6,776 nt of DNA from an uncultured Eubacteriales bacterium (GCA_902475515.1 CABSAB010000076.1:1-6776); one strand, 5' to 3'; shown: positions 1 to 5,044, counted from the stretch's first letter. Notes: generated by a model not told the origin, from the sequence alone. Numbers and translations are program-made.

Positions 1-345
1 CAGGTGTTTAAGACGCTGGTAGCCCGGGGAGAGCGGAAGGGCATCCTGGTATTCTGCATCCCCGTCAGCTGCACCCTGGACCTCAAGAAAGCGGCAGCCG
101 CGGCGGGGGACAAGAAGGTGGAAATGATCCACATGAAGGAACTGCTGGGGCTTACGGGCTATATCCGGGGCGGATGCAGTCCCGTGGGCATGAAGAAGAA
201 ATATCCTACTTTTATAGATGAAACAGCCATGCTGTATGACGAGATCGCCGTGTCCGGCGGGGCCCGGGGGCTGCAGATGGTGCTTGACCCCGAAGCTCTG
301 ATGGAGTATGCGGAGATCCGGGCGGCGGATCTGGTGGAGTATTGA
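1..345 (+). CDS. ybaK: YbaK/EbsC-family Cys-tRNA(Pro) deacylase, 3' part only
   Basis: This is the C-terminal part of a YbaK/EbsC protein; the reading frame is open to the left edge, so the true start lies outside the window and the GTG at 4 is internal. The family hydrolyses cysteine mis-attached to tRNA(Pro), and related misacylated tRNAs, in the cytoplasm as a trans-editing factor. Visible family features are QVFKTLVARG at the left edge, the strand VFCIPVSCTLDLKKAAAAAG, and the diagnostic block GYIRGGCSPVGMKKKYPTFID, which corresponds to the conserved GYxRGGCSPIGMKK substrate-pocket loop. The C-terminus (SGGARGLQMVLDPEAL) matches the end of normal family members, so the 3' end is intact. 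The stop TGA at 343-345 overlaps a possible promoter for the next gene. Family assignment is secure; exact tRNA specificity is inferred. Confidence 0.93.
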   Translation, partial: QVFKTLVARGERKGILVFCIPVSCTLDLKKAAAAAGDKKVEMIHMKELLGLTGYIRGGCSPVGMKKKYPTFIDETAMLYDEIAVSGGARGLQMVLDPEALMEYAEIRAADLVEY

Positions 346-370
346 TTTTTGGGAGATTTCGTATTATGAT
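342..370 (+). promoter_or_regulatory. Possible sigma-A promoter for the GNAT-TSCPD pair
   Basis: TTGATT (342-347) and TATGAT (365-370) are separated by exactly 17 bases. The -35 box matches consensus at 4 of 6 positions and the -10 box at 5 of 6. Transcription would start near 377, giving a short leader that contains just the GAGGGG ribosome site (381-386) before the GTG at 392. It overlaps the stop codon of the upstream gene, so read-through from that gene is also possible. Confidence 0.45.
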
Positions 371-391
371 AGCGGAAAGCGAGGGGATACC

Positions 392-886
392 GTGCGATTT
401 GAACAACTGGATTTTCTCCCCATGACGGAAGCGGACATACCGGTTCTTACGCCAATCATGAAGCGTGCTTTTGAAGAAGACGCACGGCAGTCCGGTAGAC
501 CGGAGGGCGGACCTGACGGGTATGATGACGGCGAGTTTCTGCGAAAGCGTCTTGCGCTGCCGGAGGTCGAGGGCTATCGGATCGATTGGGAGGAAAAGAC
601 CATTGGCGCGGTTTTGCTGTTTATTCATGCGGAACAGGCCTGCGGACATTTGAGCTGTATATTCATTGACAACAAATATATGGATACCGGGTATGGTGCT
701 ATGACATGGCGATTTGTGGAGCATACATATCCGGAAATAGATACATGGACATTGAATACTTCGGCTGTTTCTTACCGAAATCATTGTTTTTATATCAATA
801 AGCTTGGATTCCAGGTGGTTGCTGTAGATGGAGGGAGAGATCCTTATACGGCGTTGTTTCAGCTGAAAAAAGAAATCAGGAGGTAA
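392..886 (+). CDS. GNAT-family N-acetyltransferase
   Basis: A 164-residue protein, probably an acetyl-CoA-dependent N-acetyltransferase of unknown substrate. I chose GTG 392 because GAGGGG (381-386) lies 5 bases upstream and translation from there begins with the normal N-terminal strand (MRFEQLDFLPMTEADIPVL). An upstream ATG at 308 lies inside the preceding gene and lacks a ribosome site. GNAT features: N-terminal strand and helix (residues 6-30), central strands TIGAVLLFIHA (70-80) and GHLSCIFIDNKY (85-96), the acetyl-CoA pyrophosphate loop around TGYGAM (99-104) starting a helix, and the C-terminal block SYRNHCFYINKLGFQ (127-141), the usual N..FY.K.GF motif. The second half is noticeably more A/T-rich than neighbouring genes, which may reflect recent acquisition. 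Its 3' end carries the AGGAGG (878-883) of the next gene directly against its own stop, so the two are translationally linked. Confidence 0.85.
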   Translation: MRFEQLDFLPMTEADIPVLTPIMKRAFEEDARQSGRPEGGPDGYDDGEFLRKRLALPEVEGYRIDWEEKTIGAVLLFIHAEQACGHLSCIFIDNKYMDTGYGAMTWRFVEHTYPEIDTWTLNTSAVSYRNHCFYINKLGFQVVAVDGGRDPYTALFQLKKEIRR

Positions 887-890
887 TATT

Positions 891-1139
891 ATGAATTACG
901 AGTATAAGACCAAGGGCGTATGTTCCCGGAAGATCACATTTTCCGTGGAGGGCGGCAGGGTGAAGAACGTATCCTTTGACGGCGGCTGCAACGGAAACGG
1001 CAAGGGGGTTGGCGCTCTGGTAGAGGGTATGGCTGTGGATGAGGCCATTTCCCGCATGAGGGGCATCACCTGCGGCATGAAGCCCACATCCTGTCCCGAT
1101 CAGCTGGCCAAAGCCCTGGAGGAGACAAAGAGTAAGTAA
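891..1139 (+). CDS. TSCPD-domain small protein (TIGR03905-like, four cysteines)
   Basis: An 82-residue protein with the signature that names the TSCPD domain (PF12637): residues 66-70 are T-S-C-P-D. Four cysteines are present (C11, C33, C61, C68), in the pattern of the small stand-alone TIGR03905-type family common in Clostridia. A related domain occurs at the C-terminus of some vitamin B12-dependent ribonucleotide reductases, where it is thought to bind metal. The molecular role of the short version is not established, so only a metal- or redox-binding role can be suggested. The central GGCNGNGKGVGALVEGM segment is the typical glycine-rich core. The start is certain: AGGAGG at 878-883, 7 bases before ATG, fused to the GNAT stop codon. 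It is the last gene before a hairpin terminator. Confidence 0.88.
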   Translation: MNYEYKTKGVCSRKITFSVEGGRVKNVSFDGGCNGNGKGVGALVEGMAVDEAISRMRGITCGMKPTSCPDQLAKALEETKSK

Positions 1140-1165
1140 TAGAGAATCGTGAAGAGTGAATAAGT

Positions 1166-1194
1166 AATGAGTCCCGGCTCTGCCGGGACTCATT
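1166..1194 (+). terminator. Hairpin terminator after the TSCPD gene
   Basis: A 13-bp perfect stem (1166-1178 with 1182-1194; ATGAGTCCCGGC core) closes a TCT loop and is followed by a T-rich but interrupted tail (TTCGTCT). It sits 26 bases after the TSCPD stop and separates that gene from rubrerythrin. The weak U tract makes efficiency uncertain. Confidence 0.7.
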
Positions 1195-1286
1195 TCGTCT
1201 GTGCCGGCTCAAGTATGCGGGTAGGTATAAACTTCCTGCGCTTTGGATATTCTACCCATGAAACTATTTTTTGGGAGGATATGCAC

Positions 1287-1826
1287 ATGGAACTGAAAGG
1301 CTCAAAAACAGAAATGAATCTCATTGAGGCCTATGCGGCGGAGTCCCAGGCCAGAAACAACTACACCTTTTACGCGTCCATCGCCAAGCGGGACGGCTTC
1401 AACCAAATTGGGGCAATTTTTGAGGAGACTGCTTCCAACGAGAAGGAGCACGCGGAGCTTTGGTATAAATATCTCAATGGCGGTGATTTTTCCGACACGA
1501 TGGCCAATCTGAAATCGGCGGCGGAGGGAGAGCACTTCGAGCATTCGGATATGTATCCCCGGTTTGCCAGAGAGGCCCGGGAGGAGGGCTTTGAGCAGAT
1601 TGCTCAGAAATTTGAGCTGGTGGCCCAGGTAGAAAAGGAGCACGAGGAACGCTACCGGAAGCTGCTTGCCAACGTGGAAAACGGACTGGTGTTCTCCAGA
1701 GACGGCGACGTGATCTGGCAGTGCCGGAACTGCGGGCATATCCATGTGGGGAAGGAAGCGCCCAAAACTTGCCCGGTGTGCGACCATGCACAGTCCTATT
1801 TTCAGCTGAAGCAGGAAAACTATTGA
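1287..1826 (+). CDS. rbr: Rubrerythrin
   Basis: A 179-residue rubrerythrin, a cytoplasmic non-haem iron peroxidase that reduces hydrogen peroxide in anaerobes. The N-terminal ferritin-like domain (about 1-130) has the expected diiron ligand pattern: E19, E52 with H55 (EKEH), E82 and E85 (GEHFEHSDMYPRF), and E116 with H119 (EKEH). The C-terminal rubredoxin domain has both knuckles, C146-x-x-C149-G-H and C162-P-x-C165, ending in SYFQL, so electron transfer to the diiron site should be intact. ATG 1287 was chosen because GGGAGG (1273-1278) is 8 bases upstream; ATG 1281 is too close, and longer starts run into the terminator at 1166-1194. Length is slightly shorter than the classical protein of about 190 residues. 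I found no convincing promoter or PerR box in 1195-1286. It appears monocistronic. Confidence 0.96.
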   Translation: MELKGSKTEMNLIEAYAAESQARNNYTFYASIAKRDGFNQIGAIFEETASNEKEHAELWYKYLNGGDFSDTMANLKSAAEGEHFEHSDMYPRFAREAREEGFEQIAQKFELVAQVEKEHEERYRKLLANVENGLVFSRDGDVIWQCRNCGHIHVGKEAPKTCPVCDHAQSYFQLKQENY

Positions 1827-1827
1827 C

Positions 1828-1841
1828 CGGAAAATTTTCCG
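1828..1841. repeat. 14-bp perfect palindrome after rbr
   Basis: CGGAAAATTTTCCG is its own reverse complement and begins 2 bases after the rbr stop. It can form only a 5-bp stem with an AATT loop and is followed by CGTTATTTC, so it would be a poor terminator. It lies 29 bases upstream of the -35 box at 1871 and could instead be an operator. Confidence 0.4.
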
Positions 1842-1870
1842 CGTTATTTCGATAAAGCACCGATTTCCTA

Positions 1871-1899
1871 TTGACAGGGTCGGTTATGAGTGGTAAAAT
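1871..1899 (+). promoter_or_regulatory. Strong sigma-A promoter of the metQNI operon
   Basis: Perfect -35 TTGACA (1871-1876), 17-base spacer, -10 TAAAAT (1894-1899), with an extended -10 TG at 1891-1892. Predicted start of transcription is near 1906. It leads into the Met/Cys-rich leader peptide and the terminator, about 336 bases ahead of metQ. Confidence 0.8.
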
Positions 1900-1941
1900 A
1901 ATGCCCATCGAAGCAAAATATTCCGGAAAGGAGAATGCGTT

Positions 1942-2043
1942 GTGAAATTTGCGCCGGCTATGCTGAATATGGCAGAAATGTACATGTGCTCCATGTGCAT
2001 GCCTTGCTGCGCCGATTTTCATAGAACGCATTCTGCCGATTGA
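1942..2043 (+). CDS. Met/Cys-rich leader peptide of the methionine transporter operon
   Basis: A 33-codon ORF starting at GTG 1942 with AAAGGAG (1927-1933) at an ideal 8-base distance and ending at TGA 2041-2043. Six internal methionines (residues 7, 10, 13, 15, 18, 20) and four cysteines (16, 19, 22, 23) fall within 17 residues; the core reads MYMCSMCMPCCADFH. There is no signal peptide or domain. The peptide lies between a strong promoter and an intrinsic terminator and precedes metQ, the usual layout of an amino-acid attenuator, so I interpret it as a sensor of charged Met-tRNA and perhaps Cys-tRNA. Alternatives are a small metal-binding peptide (Cys/Met/His content, with H27 and H30 after the cysteines) or a chance ORF. 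Chance seems unlikely given the composition and ribosome site. I do not recognise a named family. Confidence 0.7.
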   Translation: MKFAPAMLNMAEMYMCSMCMPCCADFHRTHSAD

Positions 2044-2071
2044 TCCCCATCCTGGGGCTTATACGAAGGTC

Positions 2072-2101
2072 AGCGGGAGGCGTGTATGCTTCCCGCTTTT
2101 T
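2072..2101 (+). terminator. Intrinsic terminator (attenuator) in the metQ leader
   Basis: AGCGGGAGGC (2072-2081) pairs with GCTTCCCGCT (2088-2097), with one G-U pair, across a GTGTAT loop, and runs straight into TTTT (2098-2101). It lies 28 bases after the leader-peptide stop and about 140 bases before metQ. Because it separates the promoter at 1871 from the genes it should serve, it is best read as a conditional terminator. A competing pairing of its left arm with the leader-peptide region is described in the findings. Confidence 0.85.
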
Positions 2102-2127
2102 CGTGGGGCCTGAGGGGAGGAGTACGG

Positions 2128-2202
2128 ATGGTTTTGTCTCGGATCTTTACTTGGATCAATTTTTGGAATGAGCGAATGTGCACGGTACATATCAAGCAGT
2201 AA
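2128..2202 (+). CDS. Second leader mini-ORF upstream of metQ (24 codons)
   Basis: ATG 2128 follows an exceptionally purine-rich ribosome site, AGGGGAGGAG (2113-2122), at 5 bases, and the frame closes at TAA 2200-2202, 39 bases before metQ. The 24-residue product begins MVLSRIFTWINFWNER, then has MC and ends in HIKQ; it has no recognisable motif. Its second half overlaps the left arm of the inverted repeat at 2156-2219, so ribosomes translating it would disturb that stem. It may be a second regulatory uORF or a translational enhancer for metQ. Support is the ribosome site and position only; protein-level conservation is unknown. Confidence 0.4.
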   Translation: MVLSRIFTWINFWNERMCTVHIKQ

Positions 2203-2219
2203 CCGAACCCAAAAATTGA
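2156..2219 (+). promoter_or_regulatory. Long-range 11-bp stem upstream of the metQ ribosome site
   Basis: TCAATTTTTGG (2156-2166) is perfectly complementary to CCAAAAATTGA (2209-2219), enclosing 42 bases. Inside the loop a second small hairpin is possible (ATGTGC 2176-2181 with GTACAT 2185-2190). The stem ends 5 bases before the metQ AAAAGGAG site (2225-2232). A role in controlling or protecting metQ translation is inferred. Confidence 0.45.
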
Positions 2220-2241
2220 ATGTGAAAAGGAGTATATCATC

Positions 2242-3153
2242 ATGAAAAAGCTGACAACTAGAATTTTGGCTCTGGCCCTGGTTTTGGCCAGTGTGCTGGC
2301 CTTGGGCGGCTGCGGCAATGACAGTGCCGCTTCCACTGCATCCACTGCGGGCAGCGAGGCTGCGGCACCCGCTGAAAACGCGGGCGAGCTGGAGATCGCC
2401 GTGCCCAACGACACCACCAATGAGGCCCGTGCCCTGCTGCTGTTGGAGGACCTGGGTTACATCAAGCTGAAGGACGGCGCCGGCATCACCGCCACCATCC
2501 GGGACATTGCGGAAAATCCCCACAACATTAAGTTCACCGAGGTGGAGGCAGCCCAGATTCCCAACGTGCTCCAGGATGTGGACTATGCTGTGATTAACTC
2601 CAACTATGCCATTGCAGCGAACATTGACCCCATGGAGAAGGCCCTAAAGATGGAGGGTTCTTCTTCCGCGTATTCCAACATCGTTGCCTGCAAGGAGGGC
2701 AATGAGGAGACCGATAAGATCAAGGCCTTGGTGGCTGCCCTGGAGAGCCAGAAGGTGGCCGATTACATCACCGAGACCTATGGCGGCTCCGTGGTGAGCA
2801 CGGTGGATGCCCCCACCGACGGCTTTGATTCCTCTGTGGATTATGACGCCCTTGCCGGCGAGACCATCACCTGCGCCGCTTCCCCCGCGCCCCATGCGGA
2901 GATTTTGAAGGTGGCCCAGGAGATCCTGGCGGAGAAGGACATCAAGCTGGACATCAAGGAATACACCGACTATGTGATTCCCAACACTGTGGTGGATACC
3001 GGCGAGATTGACGCCAACTACTTCCAGCACCTGCCCTATCTGGATGACTTTAACGCCCAAAACGGGACGCACATTGCCTCTGTGGCTGCCATCCATGTGG
3101 AGCCCATGGGCCTATACGGCGGCAAGCAGGCGACCCTGGACGCGCTGAACTAA
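2242..3153 (+). CDS. metQ: Methionine ABC transporter substrate-binding lipoprotein (MetQ/NlpA family), circularly permuted
   Basis: A 303-residue lipoprotein that should capture methionine outside the membrane for MetNI. It has a lipoprotein signal peptide (1-23, lipobox LGGC with C24), an Ala/Ser-rich tether (25-48), then two MetQ segments in reversed order. Residues 49-187 match the C-terminal part of normal MetQ (IAVPNDTTNEARALLLLED, LKDGAGITATIRDIAENP, VEAAQIP, AVINSNYA, YSNIV). Residues 188-206 form a new linker. Residues 207-303 match the normally N-terminal part (PAPHAEILKVAQ, YTDYVIPN, GEIDANYFQHLPYLDDFN, EPMGLYGGKQATLDAL). Every expected block is present once, including R63, N119, Y244 and H263 at conserved motif positions likely to contact ligand, so the fold is probably preserved with changed connectivity. 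AAAAGGAG (2225-2232) supports ATG 2242. Family identity is secure; methionine specificity is inferred from metN and metI. Confidence 0.95.
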   Translation: MKKLTTRILALALVLASVLALGGCGNDSAASTASTAGSEAAAPAENAGELEIAVPNDTTNEARALLLLEDLGYIKLKDGAGITATIRDIAENPHNIKFTEVEAAQIPNVLQDVDYAVINSNYAIAANIDPMEKALKMEGSSSAYSNIVACKEGNEETDKIKALVAALESQKVADYITETYGGSVVSTVDAPTDGFDSSVDYDALAGETITCAASPAPHAEILKVAQEILAEKDIKLDIKEYTDYVIPNTVVDTGEIDANYFQHLPYLDDFNAQNGTHIASVAAIHVEPMGLYGGKQATLDALN

Positions 3154-3160
3154 ACACCTC

Positions 3161-3194
3161 AAAACGCCGGCTGCGTTTCGTGGCCGGCGTTTTT
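3161..3194 (+). terminator. Intercistronic terminator between metQ and metN
   Basis: AAAACGCCGGC (3161-3171) pairs perfectly over 11 bp with GCCGGCGTTTT (3183-3193), loop of 11 bases, T tract 3190-3194. It begins 7 bases after the metQ stop. As metN follows at 3228 with no clear promoter between, it probably acts as a partial terminator or 3'-end stabiliser that makes metQ mRNA more abundant than metNI mRNA. Confidence 0.85.
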
Positions 3195-3227
3195 CCAGGG
3201 AATGGATGATACAAAGGAGACAGCACT

Positions 3228-4226
3228 ATGATCGAGATCAAGCATCTGTACAAGTCCTTTGAGACGGCGGAAGGGACTGTGGAGGCCCTGAAGGACATTA
3301 CGCTGACCGTGGAGGACGGGGATATATACGGGATCATCGGCATGAGCGGCGCCGGAAAGAGCACCCTGGTGCGCTGCATCAATATGCTGGAAAAACCTAC
3401 CTCCGGCCAGGTGATCATTGACGGCAAAGACATGGGCGCCATGACGGCGGCCCAGCTTCGGGAGGCCCGGCGGGATATTACGATGATCTTCCAGGGCTTT
3501 AATCTGCTGATGCAGCGCAGCTGCCTGAAAAACGTGTGCTTTCCCATGGAGCTTGCCGGGGTGAAGAAGTCTGAGGCCAAAAAGCGGGCCATGGAGCTTC
3601 TGGAGCTGGTGGGCCTGCCGGATAAGGCCAAGGCGTATCCGGCGCAGCTCTCCGGCGGACAGCAGCAGCGGGTGGCCATTGCCCGGGCCCTCGCCACGGA
3701 CCCCAAGGTGCTCCTGTGCGACGAGGCCACCTCGGCCCTGGACCCCAATACCACCCATTCCATATTGAAGCTGATCCGGGAGATCAACAAGAAGCTGGGC
3801 ATCACGGTCATCATCATCACCCACCAGATGAGCGTGGTGGAGGAGACCTGCAACCATGTGGCCATCCTGGATGACGGCGTGGTGGCCGAGGAGGGGGCCG
3901 TGGGAACGGTGTTCTCCAGCCCTAAGTCCCAGGCGGCCCGGCGGCTGGTGTTCCCCGAGGGGACGGACAACCAGGTCTCAAATCCCCACAGCGAGAAGCG
4001 CATCCGTGTGATCTTCAACGGGGCCAAGGCGGCGGGGACTCCGCTGATCGCCACTATGGCCAGCGAAAAGCACATTCTGGTGAACATCCTCTCCGCCAGC
4101 ACCCGGAGCATCGAGGAGCGGGCCTACGGCAGCATGCTGCTGGGCATCCCCGGGGGCGAGAGCCAGGCGGCGGAGACCATTGCGTACTTACAAAGTGTGC
4201 CTGACATCATTGTGGAGGAGGTTTGA
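3228..4226 (+). CDS. metN: Methionine ABC transporter ATP-binding protein with NIL domain
   Basis: A 332-residue cytoplasmic ATPase that powers methionine import through MetI. ABC domain motifs are complete: Walker A GMSGAGKST (38-46), Q-loop Q89 (IFQGFNLL), signature LSGGQQQR (141-148), Walker B VLLCDE (161-166) with D-loop SALD, and switch histidine H199 (ITHQM). Residues about 257-332 form the NIL domain (PF09383), with the VNIL strand and the A-x-G-x-M-L-L segment. In characterised MetNI systems this domain binds methionine and blocks transport when the cytoplasmic pool is high. Its presence supports methionine as substrate. AAAGGAG (3213-3219) lies 8 bases before ATG 3228. The gene follows metQ after a 74-base gap containing a terminator, and its 3' end carries GGAGGAGG (4214-4221), the ribosome site of metI. 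Length is normal for the family. Confidence 0.97.
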   Translation: MIEIKHLYKSFETAEGTVEALKDITLTVEDGDIYGIIGMSGAGKSTLVRCINMLEKPTSGQVIIDGKDMGAMTAAQLREARRDITMIFQGFNLLMQRSCLKNVCFPMELAGVKKSEAKKRAMELLELVGLPDKAKAYPAQLSGGQQQRVAIARALATDPKVLLCDEATSALDPNTTHSILKLIREINKKLGITVIIITHQMSVVEETCNHVAILDDGVVAEEGAVGTVFSSPKSQAARRLVFPEGTDNQVSNPHSEKRIRVIFNGAKAAGTPLIATMASEKHILVNILSASTRSIEERAYGSMLLGIPGGESQAAETIAYLQSVPDIIVEEV

Positions 4227-4229
4227 GCC

Positions 4230-4931
4230 ATGGGAGCCCTAATCGCGTCGGAGTCTGTGCAGGAGGCGCTGTATGTCCTGCAAAATGAAATACCCTTTGC
4301 CATTTGGGAGACGTTCTATGTGACAGTGGTCTCCACGTTCCTTTCCGTGGTGATCGGCCTCCCGCTTGGCGTTTTGCTGGTGGCGGGGGATAAAAACGGA
4401 GTTTTGCCCCTGCCCAAGTGGCTGATGGGGATTTTGAATGTCATCATCAATTTGCTGCGGTCCGTGCCGTTTTTGATTTTGATGATCATGGTGTTCCCCC
4501 TGTCCCGGCTGATCGTGGGCACCACGGTGGGCACGGTGGCTACCATCGTTCCGCTGGTGGTGGCGGCATTTCCCTTTGTGGCCCGGCTGGTGGAATCCAG
4601 TCTCCGGGAGCTTAGCCCCAACATCATTGAGGCGGCCCAGAGCATGGGCGCGACGCCCGTTCAGATCATCGTCAAGGTAATGATCCCCGAGAGCGTGCCG
4701 TCGCTGATCTCCAACCTGACCATCGCCATTACCACGATCCTCGGCTACTCGGCCATGAGCGGCATCATCGGCGGCGGCGGTCTGGGCAAGATCGCCATCA
4801 ACTACGGCTATTACCGCTATAAGTACCTGATCATGGTCCTGGCGGTGATCCTGTTGATCGTGTTGGTGCAGATATTCCAGACCGTGGGTACGAAAATGAC
4901 CACCAAGCTGGACCGTCGGCTGAAACAGTGA
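4230..4931 (+). CDS. metI: Methionine ABC transporter permease
   Basis: A 233-residue integral membrane permease, half of the MetI dimer that forms the methionine channel. About five membrane segments are visible (roughly residues 28-52, 66-90, 98-120, 158-180 and 199-219), the normal MetI topology. The cytoplasmic coupling loop reads EAAQSMGATPVQIIVKVMIPES (134-155, with invariant G140), which docks into MetN. Other family motifs are RSVPFLILMIMVFPLSR (77-93) and GGGGLGKIAINYGY near residues 181-194. It starts 3 bases after the metN stop, and its ribosome site (4214-4221) is inside metN, so the two are translationally coupled, as expected for equal subunit amounts. A strong hairpin follows immediately, marking the operon end. 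Confidence 0.97.
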   Translation: MGALIASESVQEALYVLQNEIPFAIWETFYVTVVSTFLSVVIGLPLGVLLVAGDKNGVLPLPKWLMGILNVIINLLRSVPFLILMIMVFPLSRLIVGTTVGTVATIVPLVVAAFPFVARLVESSLRELSPNIIEAAQSMGATPVQIIVKVMIPESVPSLISNLTIAITTILGYSAMSGIIGGGGLGKIAINYGYYRYKYLIMVLAVILLIVLVQIFQTVGTKMTTKLDRRLKQ

Positions 4932-4935
4932 TTTG

Positions 4936-4970
4936 AAGCCCCGTAATTCCAAGAGGAATTACGGGGCTTT
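4936..4970 (+). terminator. Operon terminator after metI
   Basis: A 15-bp perfect stem (AAGCCCCGTAATTCC, 4936-4950, with GGAATTACGGGGCTT, 4955-4969) closes an AAGA tetraloop, followed by a short TTTCT tail. It begins 4 bases past the metI stop. The stem is strong but the U tract is short. Confidence 0.82.
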
Positions 4971-5015
4971 CTATCTGCATAAAAATCAAAGGTCAAATTT
5001 GTGGAATATGTGCCA

Positions 5016-5044
5016 TTGACGGGAAAATTCCCCCATGCTATACT
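5016..5044 (+). promoter_or_regulatory. Sigma-A promoter of the ABC-2 exporter operon
   Basis: -35 TTGACG (5016-5021), 17-base spacer, -10 TATACT (5039-5044), with extended -10 TG at 5036-5037. Predicted start near 5051, about 176 bases before the ATPase gene. The spacer contains the inverted repeat GGGAAAATTCCC (5021-5032), a 5-bp dyad around AA, which could be an operator. Confidence 0.75.

Larger units (their letters stand above)
1900..2241 (+). promoter_or_regulatory. Composite 5' leader of metQNI (no known riboswitch recognised)
   Basis: This roughly 340-base untranslated region holds, in order, the predicted transcription start (about 1906), the Met/Cys leader peptide, a small CCCCA/TGGGG hairpin (2045-2057), the terminator, the second mini-ORF, the 11-bp stem and the metQ ribosome site. 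I looked for the SAM-I core and for the T-box AGGGUGGNACCGCG element and saw neither. Regulation by leader-peptide translation is therefore the simplest reading. Confidence 0.6.

Noticed and set aside
1219..1257. GGGTAG/CTACCC inverted repeat (1219-1224 and 1252-1257) upstream of rbr
   Set aside because: Only 6 bp around a 27-base loop, with no matching promoter; expected by chance at this length.
1167..1286. N-terminal extension of rubrerythrin from ATG 1167
   Set aside because: The extension would be read through the terminator hairpin, has no ribosome site and no homology to rubrerythrin. ATG 1287 has a proper site.
1935..2024. Alternative ATG at 1935 in another frame of the leader (29 codons)
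   Set aside because: The AAAGGAG site ends only 1 base before this ATG, too close for initiation, whereas GTG 1942 is at the ideal 8 bases and gives the Met/Cys-rich peptide.
1474..2031. Minus-strand frame covering the leader peptide and the end of rbr
   Set aside because: It is antisense to the well-supported rubrerythrin, has no ribosome site I can support and no recognisable motif.
1906..2241. SAM riboswitch or T-box in the metQ leader
   Set aside because: The expected SAM-I core and the T-box AGGGUGGNACCGCG element are not visible, and the leader contains two well-initiated short ORFs instead. A covariance-model scan would settle this.
3050..4111. Long open frame (353 codons) on the minus strand
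   Set aside because: It lies antisense to metQ's end and almost all of metN, which have complete domain motifs and ribosome sites. The minus-strand translation is low-complexity and matches nothing I know; it is a codon-bias shadow.
4239..4952. Minus-strand open frame opposite metI
   Set aside because: The translation is His/Gln/Asp-rich, typical of the reverse complement of a hydrophobic membrane protein, and it runs into the metI terminator stem.
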